Part shown: positions 50,901 to 62,900 of the stretch, piece after piece | Layout of the letters: every line of letters starts with the position of its first letter | How positions within the stretch are numbered: the first letter of the stretch is position 1 | Assembly (NCBI GenBank): GCA_030562195.1 | Contig: CM060201.1 | Span: 20,162,454-20,226,453, forward strand | Source of the DNA: Nipponacmea schrenckii | Lineage: Eukaryota; Mollusca; Gastropoda; Lottiidae | DNA length: 64,000 bases | Reading direction: 5' to 3' | Translations under genes and position numbers: made by a program | The notes under the pieces: model-generated | Told to the model about the DNA's origin: nothing | Databases searched by the model: none | The model's input: only the letters and a program-made list of their open reading frames with translations

Positions 50901-53900
50901 AGATGAACGAATAGTGTTTATGATTTCCGTGTCCGTATCATTTGGCATTGATAAAGAACTTTCAACTTCTGTAGTAGATATTGTACCTGGCCACTTCTCT
51001 CGAAGTCTTTTCCATACTAATCAATGAATTTGCTTCATTTTCAACTATTGTTGAGGTTTTCAAAATAATATTACCAGTGCTTTCAGTTGGCATTATTTGT
51101 GAAGTTACTAGAAAACTAATTGAAGGACCAACTTGTACCACTGATGATTCTGTAAGATCAGTAATTACTACAATTCCATTGGAGCTGTACAGAATTGAAT
51201 TTCTGGGAGTCGCAAGGGTAGTTGAAGGCATCGCCATGGACTCCCTCTCGTCCTTACCGTTGGACGATAATAGAATAGTTGAGGCGGAGAAAAGAACGTC
51301 TGTGGACTGAAGCTGTGATCGACTGGTCACTTCATTGAGGTCTGAAAATATCATAGAATTTTCTGGTGCAGTCGTAGAAGATTTCAAAACGTCGGAAGAA
51401 GCGTTGTTATTGTTGAGTTTGGAAGTGATAGGTGTTATTGGAACTACTGATGAGATCGGTTCTAGAACCTGGAATGACACAACCATCAAACTGTATACCA
51501 CAAGAAGGAAAAGTACATAATAGTAATACCCATCATTAGAACTCATCTGAGGATCAAAGAGAGAAATTTCCCGGTTTAGATTTCCATGTTTTTCATTACA
51601 TAAAAGGTCAAAGAATGAAAAAATTAATTGTCTTATTTCAAAAGGCACATCAGGATATTATGCTCACCCCATTTAACTAATTCAAATGCCATTATGCTTT
51701 TTCATTTCGGTGAAACTACACCCCATCTCTTTCATTCAGAGATCCCACATCTTGATATGTTACGGCAGAACCATAAATTTAGCAACTAGAGCTATTATAA
51801 CAGCTTACCCGAACCCCTGTGATCTGGTCCATCTCCGCCGGTGTCAAACTAGCAAACACGTCCTCTATTTTAGGAGCAATGATCGGCATTTCATCGACAG
51901 TGAAATAGAAAGATATCTCGGCTTCCTTGTCGTTTATCACACTTGCTTCTCGAATCTATAAAGTATATCAATGATGTATGTCAATTAAAATATACTACCC
52001 CTAAAGCACTGAGCTGTGATATCTCAGTAGGTTGTGAGTTCAATCGTTACTGCTTTGTGTCAAATTTCAGATCTCTTCCGAAGAACAATATTATGTTTAA
52101 TGCGACACATAAACATTAAAGATAAAAAAGGCAGGTATTAGTGAATAAACAGAAGCAGTTAAAACATGTTTTTATCCATAGAAGATTCAATATCATTTAC
52201 TGGGCATTAAAAGGATATGACCTTCATGTTCCTTTCAATAGACAAAAAAATACTCATCTGTGGCTCCTAACAGTTAACACTACACGCTATCAGCTTTTGC
52301 ATAACCTTGCTTAACAGAACTATATGTACATTATACTGAATCAAAAAAGAGGCCAGAGAAATCAGACTTACGTTGACGTCGACTTTAGGTTCTGACGCTT
52401 GTCGTTTTCTTCTGTGGACCTGATATTTCTTTAGTGCTTCTTTAAACGCGCGCAGCAAATCTTAAAGAATTAAGAAAAGGGAGATAATGATCTAAGGATA
52501 AGTACCATCAGATAAACTGTGGGTTGGATTATACCGATTCTTTAGTGACACTGAAGTACCACACTTACTGAACTAATCTTTTAGAGGATGTATATGGAGT
52601 AGATGGATAGACAAACATACCGTTAAAGGATCGATAACCGGATTGAAAAGTAACAATGGCTAAGATAATATCATGCTTTGTACTAATACCGTACCTGCAA
52701 TAGTCTGTGTATAATATCTAATGCTTACTTAATTTTAATTGTTGCTTAAACTCGTCACTGGTGATGTCTTTCCCGTCCGGATCAAAAACCATCTTCACCA
52801 GATATTTACTCAGGTCAGTTGGTGGTACTGTGGTTGGTAAAGTAACCGGGATGCTGGAACTTGGGGGTGATTTGATGGACGCGATCTCAACTGTCGATTG
52901 CGGTGTGGTTGGACTAATAGTCACCGCCGGTTCCTGCAGTAACGATGGCGATGTTTCTATGGGTTTGATATTAGCAGAACTTGAAGATTCCTTTGGTAAC
53001 TTTGAAGGCGTAGATGATAATATAGTAGTTGCATTGACCGAATGCAAGGATCCAGTTTGGCTGTCAATGTCGAGAGAAGTTACAGTCATAATAGATGATT
53101 TAGATATTCCACTTGAAGGGTATACCGGTAGAGATGATATCTTATCAACAGAAAACATCTTAGAATCGGCATCTTCAGATTCAACATAGCTGGATTTGAA
53201 AGACGGCGATGGATCAATAACAACCGAGCTCTTCAATGCATCTGGTACGTCTGTAGATGGTATGGTATTCAAACTAGACACATCTCCAGCTTCAATACTG
53301 GCTGATGCAGATGATGGTAAAGCGCTGTCCGTGAAAGGATCAATTGTGTCCATTGAAGGGATGACCATTGTGAAGGGTAGAGTTGAATCGGCGATAGTAA
53401 GCGTCCGCTGTTCTTCTAAGGATGGACCACTTATATCTCTTGATATGCTAACCTCTGAATGAGACAAGAAAGTTGTGTCAATGGAGGACATTATAATAAA
53501 ACTTGGTAGCTCGGACGATACATTTTCAGAAAGTACATCTCTAGTACTGATAGACGAGTCCCGGCTGTTTATCGTCTCCATCAAATCCTGGGATCGTATA
53601 TTGGTTCCTATTAAATCATCTTGTGATTCATTAACACTGACGATCGTTGATATGTCAAGAACTTCTCTTTCTCCAATATCCAAGGACTTTTCGGGCATAA
53701 TGGATTGTGTTGATAGCGAGATTAAGTCAAAAGATCGTTGACTTGTAGAGACGGATGCATAGCTTGATTGAAGTGATATTTGATCCGAAATGGACGTCGA
53801 TGCACGCACTGTTTCCAGCATTGATGTTTCGTTTTGGCTTTCAGAAGAAGAGGTAAACGAAGACTTTAAATTTATATCAAGAGATGCTGAGTTTGGAACA

Positions 53901-56900
53901 AGTAGTTCAGAACCCTTTACTGATGTCTGTGACAGAGATTCTAAATCTATAAATTTAGTTGTGCTTGGAGCTAAAGAAGAAGATTCATCCACAATCAACG
54001 TGCTGCTTGCTGTCTTCACATCCATATCTGTTTCTAAGATTGACACATCAGATGAATATGACGTTAATGATGTAGATATCGCATTCTGCAAAGAGGCGTC
54101 AAGAACGGTGCTTTGAAATGGGGACGATTCAAGTGTTGATACTGTTGACAATTTCGGCATGCTAGATTCAATTTCATTGCTCGTTACTTCAGAATCTCTT
54201 TCAAAGACTGACACCTCGGATGGATAGAGCGTTGGCGATGAATCTGTTTTTTGTATAGCGTTGTTCATAACAGATCCCGGAACTGTAGACGAATCAACTG
54301 GTGACACTAAAGGGCTTGATACCGAAGTCGTTAAAGATATTGTAGACAACTTTTCCGTTTCCAATACATTTGTTAACATTGATCCACCGTCGAGTACATG
54401 TGGTGTTATGGAAGAGTTGACGGAAGCAGGAAAACTTTCTACATCTATTGATGTAGTCCCATCTAGGGATCGTGTTGCTTGGATTGTTGGCTTAACTGCG
54501 TCGATCGACTTAGAAGTAGTTTCAAATCCTTGAACAGCTATTGATGAAGTTTCTTCTAGAGATTGTGTTATAAGAATCGTACTATCTGGGTTGTTTTCGG
54601 TGTTGACTATTGTAGACTCTGATGGTTGAACAGCTGTTGATGAGGTCTCTTCTAGAGATTGTGTTATTAGAATCATACTACTTAGGTTGTTTTCGGTGTT
54701 GACTATTGTGGAAGCTGATGGTTCTACAGAGTTTGATGAAGTTTCTTCTAGAGATTTTGTTATTAGAATCGTACTATCTAGATTTTTCTCGGTGTTGACT
54801 ATTGTAGACTCTGATGGTTCTACAGATATTGATGAAGTTTCTTCTAGAGATTTTGTTATTAGAATCGTACTATCTAGATTGTTTTTTGTGTTGACTATTG
54901 TAGACGCTGATGGTTGAACAGCTATTGATGAGGTCTCTTCAGCAGATTTTGTTATCAAAATCGGACTACTTAGATTGTTCTCGGTGTTGACTATTGTGGA
55001 CACTGATGGTTCAAAAGCCGTTATCGGTTCCACTATCTATAATATTAAATATTGAAAATTAATTTTCATTTTGAAGCGGATTTATTTTCAATATATTTGC
55101 ATTGTTACAAGCTGAAACAAATACCTGCAATCAGTTCTTTTGGGTCTTGATAAAGACCACGTAATTTGATGCTTCGAAATAATGGATACCGTCGTGTTTG
55201 ATAAACGGATGCGAGAAAGAAAAAACGCATTTGATGTAAATATCGAACAAACATGTACATGTGTGTATTCTTTTTTATACATGTATCTATTTTCTTACCT
55301 CGAAGTCCATAATCTGTTGAATTTCTTCCGGTGATAATTGGCCGAGAATCGACAGGATTTCATCGTTTGGTACTGGATGACCATCACGCGTTACAATAAA
55401 TTGAACTTCTGTTTTACCAGTTGATATATCTTGGATGTTTTTTATCTGAAAATTTAGCAAAATATATATTTAATTATGCGAAAAAAAGCGAAAGAGAACT
55501 TGCAGAAATCCAAATTGGAGTATGCATCTTTTAAGATGAAATTGCGAAAATAATTAAACGTCCAATTGAGAATATGGTAAGTTATAGATTATTGTTATGA
55601 CATAGTTGGACGTAAAACTCCATTCATTCTGTAAGAGAGGATAGTAATTCAGGACACTTAGGAAGTAATATCATGGCGGTACTGATGAGATAAAAGGTTT
55701 ACTTACATCAACAGCAAGATTGGGTTCCGCAGCTCTTCTTCGTCTCCTGGATCCCTTTAATTTATCATCTCCAGTAGCTAGTAACAGTTCTAGGTCTAAA
55801 ATAACAATTCAACAGACTTTTATAATCATTTATAATATAGTCGTCACCTCCAAAATATGACCAGAGACTTCTTTTTTACCACGATCCCCGTGAAATCAAA
55901 TCAATCAATTAAGCGACAATGTCATCTCTAATTATCTTGAAAAATTTAATGCAGTTTCTTTGAAAAAGAATGAGGAATAGCCGTGAAAGCGTGTTGATTA
56001 AATAATGATCCTAATATGATCCTCACCCATTTTCAATTTATCTTTAAAATCTTCAGAATCTGTATCTTGACCACCAGGATCAACGGTCATCCTCAGAATA
56101 TATCTGGAAATGTCGATGGTATTTTCTGGTACCGAAGATAGTGTATTGCCGGTTGATGATAAAGGAAGTCCTACTGTAGACTCTTTCGAAGAAGAAGACA
56201 GTTCCTCAGAAGGTCTACTTTCCACAATAAATTGGTGAGAATTCGAGTAAGTTGGTGATGCTTCACTTGATGTTACAGTAGATGGAGAGATATTGTCAGT
56301 GGACCACTGTGAAATTGACGCAGTTGACAAGTTCACGATATACGTTGTTAGCTGACTAAATAGTAAGGTTCCGGAAAGGGCAGGTGTAGCGTCTTGGCTT
56401 GTTTCAAGCACATTGTATGTAGAGGATGACGCTCCTACAATTGACTGAACTACTTCATTACTGGATTGCAGTGGTTGTACATCTTGACTAGAAAATTCTA
56501 CATCTTGACTGGATAATTGTACCACTTCACTAGATGGTTGTACCACTTCACTGGATGGCTGTACCTCTTCACTAGATGGCTGTACCTCTTCACTAGATGG
56601 TTGTACCTCTTCACTAGATGGTTGTACCTCTTCACTAGATGGTTGTACCTCTTCACTAGATGGTTGTACCTCTTCACTAGATGGTTGTACCTCTTCACTA
56701 GATGGTTGTACCTCTTCACTAGATGGTTGTACCTCTTCACTAGATGGCTGTACCTCTTCACTAGATGGCTGTACCTCTTCAGTAGATGGTTGTACCTCTT
56801 CACTAGATGGTTGTACCTTTTCACTAGATGGTTGTACCTCTTCACTAGATGGTTGAACCTCTACACTAGATGGTTGAACCTCTTCACTAGATGGTTGAAC

Positions 56901-59900
56901 CTCTTTACTAGATGGTTGAACCTCTTCACTAGATGGTTTAACCTCTTCACTAGATGGCTGTACCTCTTCACTAGATGGCTGTACCTTTTACACTAGATGG
57001 CTGTACCTCTACACTAGATGGCTGTACCTCTACACTAGATGGCTGTACCTCTTCACTAGATGGCTGTACCTCTACACTAGATGGCTGTACCTCTACACTA
57101 GATGGCTGCACCTCTTCACTAGATGGTTGAACCTCTTTACTAGATGGTTGTACCTCTTCACTAGATGGCTGTACCTCTTCACTAGATGGCTGTACCTCTT
57201 CACTAGATGGTTGTACCTCTACACTAGATGGCTGTACCTCTTCACTAGATGGCTGTACCTCTTCACTAGATGGTTGTACCTCTTCACTAGATGGCTGTAC
57301 CTCTTCACTAGATGGCTGTACCTCTTCACTAGATGGTTGTACCTCTTCACTAGATGGTTGTACCTCTACACTAGATGGCTGTACCTCTTCACTAGATGGT
57401 TGTACCTCTCACTAGATGGCTGTACCTCTTCACTAATTTCGTGTGACTCTATAGATGTGTACCCTATAGAGGTGACTTCCTTGGTGTACCTTTATAGAGG
57501 TGACCTCTCATTGCTGACTCTTATAGATGTGTACCTTTACTAGAGTTTACCTCTTACTGAGTTGTACCTTCACTAGAGGTGTACCCTTCACTGATGGCTG
57601 TCCTCTTATAGATGGTGACCTCTTCACTAGATGGTGTACCTCTCACTAGTGGTGTACCTCTTCACTAGATGGTGACCTCTTCACTAGATGGTTGACCTTC
57701 ACTAGAGGTGTACCTCTTCACTAGATGGTTGACCCTTCATAGATGGTGTACCTCTTCACTAGATGGTGTACCTCTTCCTAGATGGTGTACCTCTTCACTA
57801 GATGGTTGACCTCTTACTAGATGGTGTACCTTTACTAGATGGTGTACCTCTTCATAGATGTGACCTCTCACTAGATGTGACCTTTATAGATGGTGTCCTC
57901 TTACTAGATGGTGACCTCTACTGAGATGATGTTACCTCTACACTAGATGGCTGTACCTCTTCACTAGATGGCTGTACCTCTTCACTAGATGGCTGTACCT
58001 CTTCACTAGATGGCTGTACCTCTACACTAGATGGCTGTACCTCTTCACTAGATGGCTGTACCTCTACACTAGATGGCTGTACCTCTTCACTAGATGGCTG
58101 TACCTCTACACTAGATGGCTGTACCTCTTCACTAGATGGCTGTACCTCTTCACTAGATGGCTGTACCTCTTCACTAGATGGTTGTACCTCTACACTAGAT
58201 GGCTGTACCTCTTCACTAGATGGCTGACCTCTACACTAGATGGCTGTACCTCTTCACTAGATGGTTGAACCTCTACACTAGATGGCTGTACCTCTTCACT
58301 AGATGGTTGTACCTCTTCACTAGATGGTTGTACCTCTTCACTAGATGGCACCTCTTCACTAGATGGTTGTACCTCTTCACTAGATGGCTGAACCTCTTCA
58401 CTAGATGGCTGACTCTTCACTAGATGGCTGTACCTCTTCACTGATGGCTGTACCTCTTACAAGGTGTACCTCTCAAGAGGCTGTACCTCTTCACTAGATG
58501 GTTGTACCTCTTCACTAGATGGCTGTACCTCTTCACTAGATGGCTGTACCTCTACACTAGATGGCTGAACCCCTTCACTAGATGGCTGTACCTCTTCACT
58601 AGATGGCTGTACCTCTTCACTAGATGGCTGTACCTCTTCACTAGATGGCTGTACCTCTTCACTAGATGGCTGTACCTCTTCACTAGATGGCTGTACCTCT
58701 TCACTAGATGGTTGTACCTCTTCACTAGATGGTTGTGCATCTTCACTAGATGGCTGTACCTCTTCACTAGATGGTTGTACCTCTTCACTAGATGGCTGTA
58801 CCTCTTCACTAGATGGCTGTACCTCTACACTAGATGGCTGTACCTCTTCACTAGATGGCTGTACCTCTTCACTAGATGACTGCACCTCTTCACTAGATGG
58901 CTGTACCTCTTCACTAGATGGCTGTACCTCTTCACTAGATGGCTGTACCTCTTCACTAGATGGCTGTACCTCTTCACTAGATGGTTGAACCTCTACACTA
59001 GATGGCTGTACCTCTTCACTAGATGGCTGTACCTCTACACTAGATGGCTGTACCTCTTCACTAGATGGTTGTACCTCTTCACTAGATGACTGCACCTCTT
59101 CACTAGATGGCTGTACCTCTTCACTAGATGACTGCACCTCTTCACTAGATGGCTGTACCTCTTCACTAGATGGCTGTACCTCTTCACTAGATGGCTGTAC
59201 CTCTTCACTAGATGGTTGTACCTCTTCACTAGATGGCTGTACCTCTTCACTAGATGGTTGTACCTCTTCACTAGATGGCTGTACCTCTTCACTAGATGGC
59301 TGTACCTCTACACTAGATGGCTGAACCCCTTCACTAGATGGCTGTCCCTCTTCACTAGATGGCTGTACCTCTTCACTAGATGGCTGTACCTCTTCACTAG
59401 ATGGCTGTACCTCTTCACTAGATGGTTGTACCTCTTCACTAGATGGTTGTGCATCTTCACTAGATGGCTGTACCTCTTCACTAGATGGCTGTACCTCTAC
59501 ACTAGATGGTTGTACCTCTTCACTAGATGGTTGTACCTCTTTACTAGATGGTTGTACCATAACACTAGATTCAAAGGATGATGTGAATGTTGCTGATGTA
59601 GACGATTCCACAATGGCTGTCAGTAAAGTTTGTGTTGGTGAAATCGTAGAGCTCAAGGTTGAACTTTCCTCTGAAATTTCTACTACGTCTGCGCTAAAAA
59701 CTGGCATCACATACTCTGTACCGGCAGAAGAAGTTTCCTCATTTTGATCACTCATTTCAAGAAGTGTTTTTGATGGTGAAATCGTAGAGCTCAAGGATGG
59801 AGTTTTCTCTGAAATTTCAACCACGTCTGAGCTAAATACTGGCATCATATTTTGAGTATAGAAAGAGGAAATTTCCTCATTTTCTTGGCTATTATCGAGA

Positions 59901-62900
59901 ATAGTTTCCGAAGGAAAAATGGCGGAACTTAGAGACAAGGTTTCTTCCAAGATTTCGACCACGTCCGCACTGAAAACCGGCATCACATTTTGAGTATAAA
60001 ATGACGAAATGTCGTTATTGTGTTTACTATAGTCTAATATTGAGCTCGTTGGAATCAGCATGGAAGAAGGTGACGTGTCTGAGGACTTGTGAGTTTTTTC
60101 AACGTTGCTGGTTTTAGCGTCCATTGCACTAGCATCTTGCCCGATTATCACAGAATTGCTTGCGTTATTATTAGTTAAAGCACTATGTATAGAGTCTGAT
60201 GCTCTCCCATTATCACGATCGTTCTGAAGTACACTTGAGTCAACTGAAGACTGCGATGACGACACTGAAGATGAGTCTATCACTAGATCGTTTGGATCTT
60301 CGGAAGATGGTGTCTCTACTGACGAAGATGTAATACTGGATATCACAGATCTGCTTTGGTCTATAATTTCAGATGTTTGTAACACCGGACTGGGGTTTAT
60401 TGATACCATAGATTGGTCAGTGTAAGGCTCTGTGAGCGATTGCGTGATTTGGATCCGATCGGAATAAGGCGTCTCTATACTGGAATGGGGAGTATCAAAG
60501 GTTTTGGAACTTTCACTTACGTAGAAGGATGATGTGCTAGGGTCGAGCGATGTTACAATATTGACGGTTTTAGTCGAGTTTATTAACACGTTTAACAAGC
60601 TAAGATCGAGTGATGTTTTTGACGAAGATGATATCATGATTTGTGACTTTGGTACTGTTTCGATGATGTTTGTTGACCTACTGATAAATACTGATGTGTC
60701 CATGAAAACCTTTGTATCAGCAACTAATAGCAAGCTTGATTGCGATTCACTTTCTGAGTTTATCTTTGGCGTATTCTCTGAAAGCGTTTCGGACGATATT
60801 GCTTTAGAAGATGATGGAGTTTGTTGGTTTGAAATACTGCTTTCGGTGATGGAATTCTTGGAATTCTCGAATACTGTAGTGATGCTGTTTAAAGTAGCTT
60901 CGGGTGAAGAAGAAGCGGAAGCTATGGTCAATGGTTCTAAGACCTGAAATATTATAGAAAGACCATATATAAAGTAAATATATAAAGTGCATTGAATTAA
61001 GTCTAACTGTACCGTGCTTATATTCGTTTAAATACATTCAGTTACGAAATAAAATAACACTTCCGCGACATCATCCAACTTTGTTGGACTTTCTTGTATA
61101 TTTATCAATCCGTCTTCATTAGCCCATTGGGTGCAGATGAGTAGGATGTAAAACTCCATTCATTTATCAATCAAGGACACTTTTAAGATCTTCTATGATC
61201 AAAGCTGACGGACTTAACGGAAATTAAAGTGAAGCATGTTATACCTTTACATCCAAAAACTGATCCAGTTCTTCGGGAGTAAGCCTACCCAAGATTTCTC
61301 CCGCCAATTCTGCCGACACAGGCTCGCCATTTTGTTTTACAACGAAAGTTGCCTCCCCTTTATTAGGTCCATCAGATATAATTTCCTCCACCTGAAAGAT
61401 AGATTAAAATTCAACCGTTGTACTGGTAATGTGCATTAAAATGGATTGTGTTATTCGTCCACTGGTTTATACTCAAACCTGTAGCTACAGTGGGCCATTC
61501 ACACCCCCCCCCCCCTCCACCGAAAAATTGGATTGCAAGTGGGGGTGAGGAGTAAGGGTAAGACCGGACCAATCTGAATCCCATAGATACACGACTAATA
61601 TAGCATTATTATACTCTTTCTCTGTATGGAAGGGGAAGTAACTAAGATGGTGTTCTTACCTCAATAGTAATAGAATCGTTAATCTCTCGTCTTGTTCGTC
61701 TGTTGGTGTTTAGAACATCAGTTATTAAGGCTGTCAGCTCTAAAAGATAGAAAAAAAGGGACTAAATATGTTACATAGTTGAGATTTGGGAAAGCTGCCC
61801 CGGCCAAGGAGGAGAGGGGGAATCGATTACTGTGAGGGGGCAGAACAAATGACGCTCTGATTGAACACTATCAAACTTTTCCCATGCGGTGCATTGACTC
61901 TCCCTTCACGCGCTACTCTCCTGAAACTGCTTGAGGTAAAATCGGGGATCCAATGGACATGCTTTCAGATTTACAAGACAAATTAAAACTATGGAATTTC
62001 AGATTTAAGCACATCTATATACGTTGAATCTTTAATCAAGCCTGGTGTCACGATGTCGTCTCATCCCTCAGGAATACAGCGCATGTTGTTAAATAGGTCA
62101 CAGTGACCAGGACACGCGCATAATGTCGTAAATAAGACGTCATATACTTATCAACCTATATACTCGGGTTTACATCAAAGTAAATATCGGGCGTTGCTAA
62201 GATCAACAGCGTTTTATAACTTTTAAAAGTCAGTGAAGTTTGGATGAAAATAAAAACTGAATTCTTAATGAATGTTGACTTCTCACGCTATTTCATTTAA
62301 CTCTGTAAATTATTCAAGGCCAAGATTTTAACGTTTTTTACACTCAGTATAGCGTGATATTGTGACCTGCTGTGATCTCAATTGAACTTTTGATTCTGTG
62401 ATTTTCTATAAGAAACCGCCCTATCTATTGATTTAGTTAATCTTATAATTAGCAGGGAATACAATCGAAGATCTGAGATAAAGTGAACAACTCTCCGATC
62501 TTTAAGCTCCATGCCTGTAACCAACTGGATACACTGGGGTAATAGCTAACCAATAGGCCAAACCTAACCTAATGAAGCCAAGGTACCAAATCAAAAGGTA
62601 GGCCTACCATTTCGGCAACTTTCGATCAATTTGCAATTTCTTGAAAATCACATAATTTTTGGCTCGTCTAAACGTACCTGTTTGAAGCCGTCTTTTGAAA
62701 GAAATTGTTGAAATATCCTGACCAAGAGGGTCGAATGTTATCCGGAAAACTGAACTTGATGGCACCGCAGAGTCGGTACTCTCACTAGCGTCTATCTCAA
62801 TAGCACTCAACTCGGGTTCATAGTTCAACGCTGACGTAGGTGGCGGTTGTAATGATGTCATTGACGTCACGTTATGTTTGGTCAAAACGAGGCTGTTATT

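Noticed and set aside
47991..54917. Plus-strand frames opposite the mucin exons
   Set aside because: Antisense shadows of Ser/Thr-rich exons; no splice or start context of their own.
56517..59581. Plus-strand frames with a repeated FTRWLYL motif
   Set aside because: Antisense of the EEVQPSS coding array.
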